Source of the DNA: an uncultured Erythrobacter sp.
GTDB taxonomy: Bacteria; Pseudomonadota; Alphaproteobacteria; Sphingomonadales; Sphingomonadaceae
DNA length: 64,000 bases
Direction of reading: 5' to 3'
NCBI GenBank assembly: GCA_947503155.1
Contig: CANNCL010000003.1
Coordinates: forward strand, 372,001 to 436,000
In this document: one piece after another, positions 37,996 to 46,692 of the stretch
Layout of the letters: the number at the start of each line of letters is the position of its first letter
Position numbering within the stretch: position 1 is the first letter of the stretch
Position numbers and translations under genes: made by a program
The notes under the pieces: generated by a model
Told to the model about the DNA's origin: nothing
Seen by the model: the letters and a program-made list of their open reading frames with translations, nothing else
Databases searched by the model: none

Positions 37996-38787
37996 ATGAT
38001 TCGAGCCTCAGAAAAACAGCCGTTCTTGCCAACCGATGGCATCCATAATTTGCGCGATTACGGGGGCTATACGGCCGCCGATGGCGCGCGTGTAAAGACA
38101 GGACTGTTGTTTCGATCAGGCCAGCATATGGAGGCTAGTGATGGGGATTTGGATTTGATCCAAAGCCTCGATATTCGCACGATTATCGATTTGCGCGGGA
38201 CTAGCGAACGCAGCGGGTTTCCTTGTCGTCGCCACGACAATTTCGGCGCAGAGGTGATTGCATTTGATGGCGAAACCACCAGCTCTCCTCCGCATGAGGG
38301 AGGGGGTGGCGCGGTAGAAATGACCGCAGAAAAGGCGCGGGACCGGATGATCGCGGTCTATACTCGGATGCCTGTGAACCCGGCGATGATCGACATGTTC
38401 TCGCGCTATTTCGCCGCCTTGGATGCCAATGATGGCGGCAGTTTGGTCCATTGTTTCGCAGGTAAAGATCGCACCGGGGTCGCGGCCAGTTTGCTGCTGC
38501 ATGTTTTGGGCGCTCATGAAGACGATTACATTGCCGAGTTTCTGCGCACCAATGATGCCCCTACACAGCATATTTTGGAGCGGCAGTCGCTGCCTCGGAT
38601 GGAGGCGCATTACGGCGAAATCGAACCGCAGGCGATCCGCAATCTGATGGGTGTTTTGCCCGAATATATTGAGACATATCTCGGTGAGCTTCGGCGTGAT
38701 CATGGATCGGTCGATGCCTATCTGGCGCAAACTTTAGGTGTGGATGAGGCAAGGAAAGCTCGTTTGAGGGAACGTTTCCTGACGTGA
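37996..38787 (+). CDS. tyrosine phosphatase (Y_phosphatase3 type)
   Basis: The 263-residue protein carries the N-terminal signature DGIHNLRDYGGYTAADG and the catalytic loop HCFAGKDRTG (Cys153 and Arg159 counted from the chosen start), as in the PF13350 tyrosine/serine phosphatases that can also use phosphoinositides. The start is uncertain: ATG 37996 fits the family length, but ATG 37948 and GTG 37861 are in frame and none has a good ribosome binding site. An odd Gly-rich insert (SSPPHEGGGGAVEM) precedes the active site. It may be co-transcribed with trxB, 61 bp downstream. Confidence 0.82.
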   Translation: MIRASEKQPFLPTDGIHNLRDYGGYTAADGARVKTGLLFRSGQHMEASDGDLDLIQSLDIRTIIDLRGTSERSGFPCRRHDNFGAEVIAFDGETTSSPPHEGGGGAVEMTAEKARDRMIAVYTRMPVNPAMIDMFSRYFAALDANDGGSLVHCFAGKDRTGVAASLLLHVLGAHEDDYIAEFLRTNDAPTQHILERQSLPRMEAHYGEIEPQAIRNLMGVLPEYIETYLGELRRDHGSVDAYLAQTLGVDEARKARLRERFLT

Positions 38788-38848
38788 CAAGCGGCATGTG
38801 CGTTCCCATATCCACCGCAACAAACAACACGATTTGAAGAGACACAAA

Positions 38849-39823
38849 ATGGCTACTCACCACACAAAGATGCTCATCATCGGTTCTGGCCCAGCGGGTT
38901 ATAGCGCCGCGATCTATGCCGCGCGTGCAATGTTGGCGCCGATTGTGGTGCAAGGATTGCAGCCCGGTGGTCAGTTGACGATCACAACCGATGTCGAGAA
39001 TTACCCCGGTTACCGCGACGTGGTGCAGGGGCCGTGGCTGATGGAGGAAATGCAGGCGCAGGCCGAGCATGTTGGCACGCGTATGATGTGGGATACGATT
39101 GTTTCGGTCGATCTTGAAAATGGGGCGCCGTTCAAAGCCATTGGCGACAGCGGCGATGAATATATTGGCGAGACTTTGGTTATCTGCACTGGCGCTCAGG
39201 CCAAGTGGCTTGGCGCCCCTGGTGAACAAGAGCTGGGCGGTAAGGGCGTTTCTGCCTGCGCGACGTGTGACGGGTTCTTTTATCGCGGCAAGAAAGTGGC
39301 TGTGATCGGCGGGGGTAACACCGCCGTTGAGGAAGCTTTGTACCTCACCAATCATTCCGACGATGTGACCCTGATCCACCGCCGCGATGAATTGCGCAGC
39401 GAGAAAATTCTCGAAGAGCGGCTGATGAAGAACCCCAAGATTTCGGTTCTTTGGAACACCACCGTTGAGAGTTTTGAAGCGGGTGAGAGCGGCGCGCTGC
39501 ACCACCTTGCCTTGAAAGATACGCAGACAGGCGAAGCATCGACATTAGAGGTCGACGGCGCATTCGTCGCCATCGGCCACGCGCCCGCGACAGAACTGTT
39601 CAAAGGCAAATTGCCGATGGATGGCGGCGGCTATCTCGACACAGAACCGGGCACGCCAAAGACGGTCATTCCCGGTGTCTTTGCCGCAGGCGATGTGACC
39701 GATCATACTTACCGCCAAGCGGTAACGGCAGCGGGAATGGGCTGCATGGCTGCTCTCGATGGAGAACGGTATTTGGCTGAGTTAAAAGACGCAGCCGAGC
39801 CAGCGGTGGAAGCGGCGGAATAA
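38849..39823 (+). CDS. trxB: thioredoxin-disulfide reductase
   Basis: A 324-residue NADPH- and FAD-dependent enzyme that keeps thioredoxin reduced in the cytoplasm. The FAD-binding GSGPAGYSAAIYAAR, the redox-active Cys137-Ala-Thr-Cys140, the NADPH-binding GGGNTAVEEALYL and the C-terminal GVFAAGDVTDHTYRQAVTAAG (in two parts) are intact. The ATG at 38849 follows GAAGA. A hairpin at 39808-39834 spans the stop codon. Confidence 0.97.
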   Translation: MATHHTKMLIIGSGPAGYSAAIYAARAMLAPIVVQGLQPGGQLTITTDVENYPGYRDVVQGPWLMEEMQAQAEHVGTRMMWDTIVSVDLENGAPFKAIGDSGDEYIGETLVICTGAQAKWLGAPGEQELGGKGVSACATCDGFFYRGKKVAVIGGGNTAVEEALYLTNHSDDVTLIHRRDELRSEKILEERLMKNPKISVLWNTTVESFEAGESGALHHLALKDTQTGEASTLEVDGAFVAIGHAPATELFKGKLPMDGGGYLDTEPGTPKTVIPGVFAAGDVTDHTYRQAVTAAGMGCMAALDGERYLAELKDAAEPAVEAAE

Positions 39824-39834
39824 CCACCGCTTCC
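39808..39834. terminator. Hairpin terminator at the trxB end
   Basis: GGAAGCGGCGG (39808-39818) pairs with CCACCGCTTCC (39824-39834) with one internal mismatch around the loop AATAA, which contains the trxB stop codon. TTCCTTTAG follows on the plus strand. It could serve both trxB and the convergent MAPEG gene. Confidence 0.65.
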
Positions 39835-39839
39835 TTCCT

Positions 39840-40271
39840 TTAGCCGAAGACCACCAGCGCCGCTTTCACGATCAACGCGATCAGAACCACGCTGGAAAGC
39901 AAGAACAGGATAAACCGCACCATCACCTTATTCGCGGTGACCTGAACCAGTGAATGTACGACGCGCAGGCCGGTGTAAATCCACGCCAGAAATGCGTTCA
40001 TTCCGTCGCCTTGGCCAACAATCGCAAGCACAATTGCCACCGCATAAAACAGCGTAGGCGCTTCATGCAAATGGTTGTAATTATGCGCTTTCCATTGGAC
40101 GCTAGCGGGCAGGCTGCGATCTAACGAGGCATCGGGATCGCTGACCAACTTGTTCACATCGACCTGCGCCTTTTGCATCGCAGGAATGCGGGTCGCATAC
40201 ATCCACGCCCAGATAATCATCGTCCAAATCATCAGCGCAACCGCCGGTTGCAGGATGTCCATTCCGATCAT
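39840..40271 (-). CDS. MAPEG-family membrane protein (second of two)
   Basis: A 143-residue protein with four hydrophobic helices and the MAPEG signature NYNHLHEAPTLFYAVAIVLA followed by LAWIYTGLRVVHSLVQ. MAPEG proteins are glutathione-dependent transferases or related membrane enzymes; bacterial members of this DUF-like branch have no defined substrate. It is a close relative of the gene at 40314-40763 just upstream, evidently a tandem duplication. A hairpin with trxB separates it from the convergent gene. Confidence 0.87.
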   Translation of the reverse strand: MIGMDILQPAVALMIWTMIIWAWMYATRIPAMQKAQVDVNKLVSDPDASLDRSLPASVQWKAHNYNHLHEAPTLFYAVAIVLAIVGQGDGMNAFLAWIYTGLRVVHSLVQVTANKVMVRFILFLLSSVVLIALIVKAALVVFG

Positions 40272-40313
40272 GTCAAATAATGTCCTTTTGAAAAATTCGA
40301 ATTTGGCGGCGTT

Positions 40314-40763
40314 CTAAGCGGCGATGCTCGGATCAGCAAAAACCGTCGCCATGGCAGCCCGAATAGCGAGCGCGATCAGCACAAATGAGCTGAGCAGGAA
40401 CAGCACGAAACGCAGCCGAACTTTGTTGACCAATATCTGCCACAGCGAGTGGACAATGCGCAGGCCAACATAGATCCATGCCAGCAGCATATCGAGCGCG
40501 CTTGGCCCGACAATCGCGAGGATCACGACCACGGCATAGAACAAGGTTGGTTGTTCATGCAGGTGCGTGTGATTGTGCGATGGCCAATTCGCTTTGTCAG
40601 GGATCACCCCTTCCAAATCTTGGCCGCGTGCCCCTTTTTTGCCGGAGAATTGAGATTTGTCGACCTTGGCAATGGCGCCAAAGCGCACCGGCACAATCCA
40701 GAGCATGACGATGAGTGTCCAAACCACCAAGACGGCGGCAGGCGCGAGCATTTGCGCTTGCAT
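40314..40763 (-). CDS. MAPEG-family membrane protein (first of two)
   Basis: A 149-residue protein with the same four-helix pattern and signature (NHTHLHEQPTLFYAVVVILA, LAWIYVGLRIVHSLWQ) as its neighbour, about half identical by eye. A hydrophilic loop after TM1 is longer and rich in Lys/Gly (SQFSGKKGARGQDLEG). The pair may form a hetero-trimer, since MAPEG proteins are trimeric. Separated by 77 bp from the end of btaB upstream, so co-transcription with the lipid genes is possible but not certain. Confidence 0.87.
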   Translation of the reverse strand: MQAQMLAPAAVLVVWTLIVMLWIVPVRFGAIAKVDKSQFSGKKGARGQDLEGVIPDKANWPSHNHTHLHEQPTLFYAVVVILAIVGPSALDMLLAWIYVGLRIVHSLWQILVNKVRLRFVLFLLSSFVLIALAIRAAMATVFADPSIAA

Positions 40764-40840
40764 GATAACGGTATCCCCTCAAACCCTTATTGTTTTGCAG
40801 TAACTTGCGAGCGCCGGGGTGAATTGTCAATTGCAACCGA

Positions 40841-41506
40841 TCACGGCGCTTTGATCACGTGCAGTTGGAAATAGCCAAGCTTTCCGCGTGTCGAGGTCAG
40901 GTCCATCCCCTTATCTGTTGCCAGTCTGGCCGCAGCTTTTGGCAATGCGTTGCGGGTCTGCACATGGAATTTGGCGAGCCAATTATGCATCATCCGCTCA
41001 AGCGGTCCCGGCAGACCTGACAGATCACCGAAATCGACCAGATGCAATTCGCCGCCGGGCGCGAGTTGCCCCGCAGCATGGCTAAGCGCGCTCTCCCAAT
41101 CTGGGATCATAGAGAGCGCATAAGACACCGCGATCCGGTCGAAACCACCCTTTGGCGCGTTATCGCCAAACACGGCGCGCGGTTCAAACGAGCAAGCATC
41201 GCCTTGCCCTAAATACGCCCGCTGCCCCAATGCTTTGCCTGCATTCTTGAGCATCTCTGCCGAGATATCGAGACCATAAAGCTGCGCGCCGGGCCACGCT
41301 TTGCCGACTTTCGCAAGGTTGCGCCCGGTGCCGCATGCAACCTCCAAAACCCGCATTCCCGGCTGAGCATTCAGCCCCTCGATCAGGGTGTCGCGCCCAA
41401 ACAGGTAGTATTTGCGGGTCAGGTCATAGATGTGGCGCTGCCCCTTATAGACGCTATCCATCAGCGCCCCATGATCCGCCTCCTGAGCCGTCTCAGTGTC
41501 CGTCAT
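40841..41506 (-). CDS. btaB: BtaB-type S-adenosylmethionine N-methyltransferase
   Basis: A 221-residue class I methyltransferase: motif I MRVLEVACGTGRNL and a post-I region LYGLDISAEML are clear, and FGDNAPKGGFDRIAVSYALSM fits the family. In betaine lipid synthesis BtaB adds three methyl groups to diacylglyceryl-homoserine, giving DGTS. Its start overlaps the btaA stop by 4 bp, and the order btaA-btaB on one transcript is as in other alphaproteobacteria. The function rests chiefly on this pairing. Confidence 0.88.
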   Translation of the reverse strand: MTDTETAQEADHGALMDSVYKGQRHIYDLTRKYYLFGRDTLIEGLNAQPGMRVLEVACGTGRNLAKVGKAWPGAQLYGLDISAEMLKNAGKALGQRAYLGQGDACSFEPRAVFGDNAPKGGFDRIAVSYALSMIPDWESALSHAAGQLAPGGELHLVDFGDLSGLPGPLERMMHNWLAKFHVQTRNALPKAAARLATDKGMDLTSTRGKLGYFQLHVIKAP

Positions 41507-42726
41507 GCGAGCTCATACAGATGCACACCGCCATAGATCGACGACCGATCCCGCGCGGTCAGATCAGCTGACGTTTCGTCCAAATACCGCCATTTCGACA
41601 GGATTGCGTCATTCAGCCGCCCCGGCAACAAGCTGGGTTCCGCAGCTGTACGGAACAACACCCGCGCGCCCGGACGCGAGGCGCGGGTGATCCGGCTCCA
41701 CAATTCATCCAGCTGTGTGTCATTCATCCAATCTTGCGCATCCAGCAGGACGAAGCGGTCCATCGACGCTTCTTCGCGGTCCCCGATCCATTCCACCATA
41801 TTCGATCGCACCACATCCAGCCGATCGACACGTTCGCGCATGATGTCCCAATTTTGGCGTTGCAGATAAGGCGGCAAGGGGGCCTCTTCTTTGCGGTCAT
41901 AACCGCGTCCGAATGCCTGCCATGCGAAGTAGTTATCCTTGATCTCAAAGTCGCAGGCCAGCTTTTCCAAACGCCGCCGCAAAACCTCGGCCATGCGTTC
42001 ATCCCCGGCCAGTTCGTCAAACTGCGCAGGGGGAATGCCAAGACCAAACAGCGAAGCGGGCTGATCGGTAAGCCAGCGCACGAACTTCTTGTCGAACACC
42101 GGCGCTAGCTCGGTTTCGAACACCGCGCGCTGCTCCTCAATCGTCTCCGCTTCGAGCAGGTGATTGAGGTCCACCTTGTACAATTTCGCAAACAGATGCG
42201 CGAGGCCGATGAAGTTGCCCAACAGCCCTTTGCGGTACAGCCCCTTTGTGAAGTAGGAGATGCGTTTGCGCCCTCTGATGTCGCGCTTTTCCCAATATTT
42301 GCGGCTCGCCATATCCAGATGCGGGGCGATCATCTCTTTATAGACCGCCTTGTTCTCCTTGTGATCGGCGTGGCCGAAGAACCGCTGAAACCGTTCATAG
42401 TTCGGCAGGTGTTTGATCGCCGTTATCTTGAGCTGGCCCAGCGCAACATGCGCTTTATTGAGATCCACCGCGGTCACCTGCGCCGGGTTCGCCGTGAGAT
42501 AGGACAGCGCATTGCACGACCCGCTGGCGATGCACATCACGCGGCTGTCGGGCTGGATCGCTAGACCCTCCATATCAACCACCGGGTCTTCCCATATCTG
42601 GGCATAGACAAGGCCGCCAAATGCCAGCGCGAACGCTTTGTCGAGCAGCTTGTCCTTTGCGCTCGCATCCTTGCGCACCACGGCGTCTTCGATGATCCGA
42701 TTGGGTTCTACAATTGTTGAAGGCAT
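41503..42726 (-). CDS. btaA: BtaA, S-adenosylmethionine:diacylglycerol 3-amino-3-carboxypropyl transferase
   Basis: A 407-residue DUF3419 protein: FGGLVYAQIWEDPVVDMEGL near the N-terminus, VMCIASGSCNALSYL as an SAM-binding loop, VDLNKAHVALGQLK, and SNMVEWIGD in the C-terminal half. It makes the ether-linked homoserine head group on diacylglycerol, the first step to the phosphorus-free betaine lipid DGTS. Followed by btaB with a 4-bp overlap. Only 51 bp separate it from the upstream dehydratase gene, too little for the usual Pho-regulated promoter, so the promoter may lie further upstream. Confidence 0.93.
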   Translation of the reverse strand: MPSTIVEPNRIIEDAVVRKDASAKDKLLDKAFALAFGGLVYAQIWEDPVVDMEGLAIQPDSRVMCIASGSCNALSYLTANPAQVTAVDLNKAHVALGQLKITAIKHLPNYERFQRFFGHADHKENKAVYKEMIAPHLDMASRKYWEKRDIRGRKRISYFTKGLYRKGLLGNFIGLAHLFAKLYKVDLNHLLEAETIEEQRAVFETELAPVFDKKFVRWLTDQPASLFGLGIPPAQFDELAGDERMAEVLRRRLEKLACDFEIKDNYFAWQAFGRGYDRKEEAPLPPYLQRQNWDIMRERVDRLDVVRSNMVEWIGDREEASMDRFVLLDAQDWMNDTQLDELWSRITRASRPGARVLFRTAAEPSLLPGRLNDAILSKWRYLDETSADLTARDRSSIYGGVHLYELA

Positions 42727-42777
42727 TGAGGGGGAGCCTTGTTCAGCGAAAAGGGGGCTAGCGACGGTTGTGTGTTT

Positions 42778-43740
42778 CTAGATAGTGCCTCCAATCGTCT
42801 GTGCAAAGCGGGCCGGATCGGCATTGCCGCCAGTGACCATGATGACTGTGCCTTCATCGACCGGCACCTTACCCGATAGCGCCGCCGCCAGAGCCGCCGC
42901 GCCGCCGGGTTCGACCACAATGCGCATATTTGCAAAGGCCCAGCGCTGGGCGTCTCGCACTTCGTCATCGGTGACCGCCACGCCCGGCTCCGCACGGCCC
43001 GACAGCACGTCCAGGTTGATCTGCTTCGTCGCATTGGGTTGCAATGCGTCGCATATGGTGGAGGGGGCATCCGCCGCTGCCGCGACGATCTCGCCCGCGC
43101 TCAGCGCTCGGCCCACCATGTCCCAGCCCACCGGTTCTACCACGTTGATTGCCGCATCGCCGCACGCCAGCGCCAATCCCGCCGCCAGTCCGCCGCCGCC
43201 GCAGCATACGATGAAACGCGACGGTTCTCGCCCTGCTAGGCTCTGCATCTGCGCGGCTGCTTCGATGCCTGCGCTGCCTTGCCCCTCGATCACCCACGGA
43301 TCGCCAAACGCATGGACCAGCACACCGCCGCGATCCGCGATCAGCTTTTCTGCCACCGCATCGCGGTCCTCTCCGGGACGTTCATACAGCACCACCTCTG
43401 CGCCCAGTGCCCGCGTGTTCGCCAGCTTCACCTCAGGCGCATCGCTGGGCATCACGATGGTCGCCGCGATACCCAGCCTGCGCGCCGCCCATGCGACCCC
43501 TTGCGCGTGGTTGCCCGAGGATACGGCCACGACGCCCGCCGCGCGCTCTGCTTCGGAGAGGTTTGAGAGCCGCCACCAGCCCCCTCTGATCTTGAACGCG
43601 CCGATGGGTTGCAGGTTTTCCGCCTTCACCCACGCCCGCACACCGCCGATTTCCGCCGGCAATAGCGGGGTTGGCGGCAGGATCGCCGCGACTGCTTCGG
43701 CTGCGCCTAGGACGCCTTCTCTGGTCGGATTACGGCTCAT
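42778..43740 (-). CDS. threonine/serine dehydratase, PLP fold type II
   Basis: A 320-residue PLP enzyme: KAENLQPIGAFKIRGGWW holds the Schiff-base lysine (Lys50), SSGNHAQGVAWAARRLG follows, and CCGGGGLAAGLA is the phosphate-binding glycine loop. This is the catabolic threonine dehydratase/serine racemase form without the ACT regulatory domain of IlvA. It should deaminate threonine to 2-oxobutyrate, or handle serine or hydroxyaspartate. The ATG at 43740 has GGAG eight bases upstream; the in-frame ATG ten codons earlier does not. Likely leads a transcript into btaAB. Confidence 0.88.
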   Translation of the reverse strand: MSRNPTREGVLGAAEAVAAILPPTPLLPAEIGGVRAWVKAENLQPIGAFKIRGGWWRLSNLSEAERAAGVVAVSSGNHAQGVAWAARRLGIAATIVMPSDAPEVKLANTRALGAEVVLYERPGEDRDAVAEKLIADRGGVLVHAFGDPWVIEGQGSAGIEAAAQMQSLAGREPSRFIVCCGGGGLAAGLALACGDAAINVVEPVGWDMVGRALSAGEIVAAAADAPSTICDALQPNATKQINLDVLSGRAEPGVAVTDDEVRDAQRWAFANMRIVVEPGGAAALAAALSGKVPVDEGTVIMVTGGNADPARFAQTIGGTI

Positions 43741-43954
43741 TTCAGGCTCTCCGTGACACACCTGACACACAGTCTAGGGGCAAAAATCTCGTCTTGGCCA
43801 AAACGGCCATTTTCAAGGCGGCGTGAGTGGTTCAAATTGGTCATATTTCGCCCATTACAGCGCGCGGCGATGGTAGGAAACATCGGATCGTTTGAGACTG
43901 CCCGCGCATTGCCCTAATAGCTCGCCAAAGAATCAATTCCAGAAGGTCAGGTCT

Positions 43955-45193
43955 ATGTCGAAAATTCTCGTAATCGGGGCAGGGGGCGTCAGCTCCGTCT
44001 GCGTCCACAAAATGTGCATGAACGCGGATATTTTTCCCGAAGTGCATTTGGCGAGCCGCACGAAATCAAAATGCGATGCGATTGCGGCCTCTGTCAAAAC
44101 CCGCACCGGGCAGACCGTGCCGACCTATGAAATTGACGCAGAAGAAACGCCCGCATTGGTGAACCTCATCCGCAAAACCGGCGCGACCTTGGTGGTGAAC
44201 CTTGCGCTGCCTTACCAAGATTTGCTGATTATGGATGCGTGTCTGGAGGCGGGCGTCCATTATCTCGACACGGCCAATTACGAACCCAAAGACGAAGCGA
44301 AGTTCGAATATCACTGGCAATGGGCCTATCACGACCGGTTTAAAGACGCGGGCCTGATGGCGCTGCTGGGATCAGGGTTTGATCCCGGCGTAACCAGCGT
44401 GTTCACGATGTGGCTGAAGAAGCACAAGCTCAAGACCATCCGCACGCTCGACATTCTCGATTGCAATGGCGGCGATCATGGTCAGGCATTTGCGACCAAT
44501 TTCAATCCCGAAATCAACATCCGCGAAGTGACGGCTCCGGCCCGTCATTGGGAAAAGAAACCGGGCGAAGATGGCGCATGGGTCGAGACGCCCGCAATGC
44601 AGGTCGTGACCGAGTTTGATTTCGAAGCGGTGGGTAAGAAAAACGCCTATCTGATGTATCACGAAGAGCTGGAAAGCCTCTCCAAATTTAACCCGGAAAT
44701 GGAGCGTGCGCGGTTCTGGATGACGTTTGGCGATGAATATATCAAACACCTCACCGTGCTCCAGAATGTCGGCATGACCGGGATCGAACCGATCCGTTAT
44801 CAAGGCAAAGACATCATCCCGCTGCAATTCCTCGCGGCCGTGCTGCCTAAGCCGGAAAGCCTTGGCGAAACCACCAAGGGCAACACCAATATCGGTGTAA
44901 TTGCGACCGGCGAGGCGCTGGATGGGTCGGGCGAAAAAACGTTCTATATCAACAATATCTGTTCGCATGAGGCCGCGTTTGAGGAAACCGGCAACCAAGC
45001 GGTCAGCTACACCACAGGCGTTCCCGCAATGATCGGCACCGCGATGATGGTGACGGGCAAGTGGGCCGGGCCGAATGGCGAGGGCGGCGTGTTCAATATG
45101 GAAGAAATGGACCCCGATCCGTTCATGGACATGCTGAATGCGCATGGGCTGGCATGGCAGGTTAAAGAACTTGATGGCCCGGTTGGGTTTTGA
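43955..45193 (+). CDS. carboxy(nor)spermidine dehydrogenase
   Basis: A 412-residue enzyme of the saccharopine-dehydrogenase superfamily: Rossmann motif ILVIGAGGVSSVCVHK, LPYQDLLIMDACLEAGVHYLDTANYE in two parts, GSGFDPGVTSVFTMW, and DILDCNGGDHG. These marks fit carboxy(nor)spermidine dehydrogenases, which condense putrescine (or diaminopropane) with aspartate semialdehyde and reduce the imine with NADPH. With the decarboxylase gene at 46693 and ornithine decarboxylase at 50347, the route to spermidine without S-adenosylmethionine is complete here. AGAAGGTCAG precedes the ATG. Confidence 0.93.
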   Translation: MSKILVIGAGGVSSVCVHKMCMNADIFPEVHLASRTKSKCDAIAASVKTRTGQTVPTYEIDAEETPALVNLIRKTGATLVVNLALPYQDLLIMDACLEAGVHYLDTANYEPKDEAKFEYHWQWAYHDRFKDAGLMALLGSGFDPGVTSVFTMWLKKHKLKTIRTLDILDCNGGDHGQAFATNFNPEINIREVTAPARHWEKKPGEDGAWVETPAMQVVTEFDFEAVGKKNAYLMYHEELESLSKFNPEMERARFWMTFGDEYIKHLTVLQNVGMTGIEPIRYQGKDIIPLQFLAAVLPKPESLGETTKGNTNIGVIATGEALDGSGEKTFYINNICSHEAAFEETGNQAVSYTTGVPAMIGTAMMVTGKWAGPNGEGGVFNMEEMDPDPFMDMLNAHGLAWQVKELDGPVGF

Positions 45194-45206
45194 TGGTTAG
45201 GCCGGC

Positions 45207-46619
45207 CTAGCTTTTGGCGCGCCTTGGCACATAGGCGAGGATAAGCCGCCAAAGCGCCCAAGCGATCCCGGTAAAGACGCAGGCGATCATCGCCAGACCG
45301 ATGTCGGGCTGGAACAGCCGTATCGTGGGGAAGGGCGCGCCGAAAAGCCTTGGGATCAGTCCAAAAATCAGCCCACCGATTCCCAGTGTCATTACGAGCG
45401 GGAACCACAGGCTGAATATGCCAAAAGCGCCCGACTTTGCACGGATAACGGCGCGTTTCCGCCAAGCCCAGAACATGCTGCTTAGGAACAGGACCGGCAT
45501 CAAAATCAGGCCAACAAAGGTTGCTTTGGCCTGCCACGGATCGGTCTCGCCGCTATAATCGAGACCAATCGCTCTTGCGGTAACACCGTTGCGCAATTGG
45601 ATCGTTTTACCAAATCCGGTGCCGGACCCGGCATTGACGAGCACCGCAACGCCCTTTTTCTGCGCCGGGATCATGGTGGCCAATGCTTCATAGCCGGGGT
45701 TGGAGCCGGAGTGATAGACCGTCCCGCGATCAGCATCGATGAACCAGCCAAAGCCGTAAAAAGGCGATGCGTTGCTTGCGGGTTGCATCATCTGCGCTTT
45801 GCCGGCTGCGCTTAAGATGTCGTCTTCACCGTTCATCATAATCGCCAGATATTTCGCCATATCCCTGCCGCTGGCGACAATCCCGCCTTGCGGGCCAGAC
45901 CCTGTGCCGGACAGTTTTTGTGGGTTGGCGGTTTTTGAACCAAACCAAGGCCGGTGGCCCACTGCCAATGTTGCAGGATCGCCGCCCGGATGGACAAAAC
46001 TGTCCGTCATTCCCGCAGGCGCGAGGACGTTGCCCTCGATATAGCTGGCAAAATCTTGTCCGCTCAACACCTCGATCACGCGGCCCAGCACTTGATAATT
46101 GGCGTTGGAATATTCCCATGTTTCGCCGGGCGCATGGGGCGGTGTCATCCCTGCGACTTTTGCCACGCGGCGCTCCAACGCGTCTTCGGCCATCGAAAAA
46201 TCGGTTTGGGAGGCATTACCTTGAAACGTTGAATAGCCGCTTGTGTGGCTGAGCAATTGGCGAAGTGTGATCGCGCCGTGGGGTTTGCCCGCAAAAACAG
46301 AGAGGTAGCGCGCGACCGGCGCATCCAATTCGGCTTTTCCTGCTTCGACCAATTGCATCACGCCCAGCGCGGTGAAGCTTTTGGAGACAGAACCTGTTGC
46401 AAAGGGTGTTGCCGGGCCGACCGGGGTGTTTTCACCGACCTTTAGAACGCCGCGTTGATCGCCCGATATCTCGCCATCTAATGCAACCCCATAAGACAAT
46501 CCGGGTGCGCCGGATGCCAACATTTCGGTGGTCAAAAATTCGTCCATAGAGCTGTGCGGGCTGCTGGCCTGTAGAGAAACTGCCAGTCCGAACACCAAAA
46601 TTACCAAAATTCGAACCAT
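45207..46619 (-). CDS. serine hydrolase (beta-lactamase class C-like) with C-terminal membrane segments
   Basis: A 470-residue protein. After an N-terminal signal (MVRILVILVFGLAVSL), a class C beta-lactamase/DD-peptidase domain has Ser77-Val-Ser-Lys80 and the Tyr-Ser-Asn motif in EYSNANYQVLG; HSGSNPGY stands for the third motif. The last ~110 residues hold about three membrane helices, an arrangement seen in FmtA-like or esterase-type members. Likely acts on cell wall or ester substrates at the periplasmic face. GGGAGG five bases before the ATG at 46619 fixes the start. It sits convergent between the two polyamine genes and shares no obvious function with them. Confidence 0.88.
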   Translation of the reverse strand: MVRILVILVFGLAVSLQASSPHSSMDEFLTTEMLASGAPGLSYGVALDGEISGDQRGVLKVGENTPVGPATPFATGSVSKSFTALGVMQLVEAGKAELDAPVARYLSVFAGKPHGAITLRQLLSHTSGYSTFQGNASQTDFSMAEDALERRVAKVAGMTPPHAPGETWEYSNANYQVLGRVIEVLSGQDFASYIEGNVLAPAGMTDSFVHPGGDPATLAVGHRPWFGSKTANPQKLSGTGSGPQGGIVASGRDMAKYLAIMMNGEDDILSAAGKAQMMQPASNASPFYGFGWFIDADRGTVYHSGSNPGYEALATMIPAQKKGVAVLVNAGSGTGFGKTIQLRNGVTARAIGLDYSGETDPWQAKATFVGLILMPVLFLSSMFWAWRKRAVIRAKSGAFGIFSLWFPLVMTLGIGGLIFGLIPRLFGAPFPTIRLFQPDIGLAMIACVFTGIAWALWRLILAYVPRRAKS

Positions 46620-46692
46620 TCGATCCTCCCGTTCTTGGGCATTGCTAGCACAGCCACGTGATCTTCGTGAAAATTCCGCTAAGGGGTGCTTC

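Noticed and set aside
42785-43756. 323-codon ORF on the plus strand
   Set aside because: Antisense to the threonine dehydratase-like gene, whose PLP motifs are intact. The plus-strand product is low-complexity Ser/Ala/Pro.
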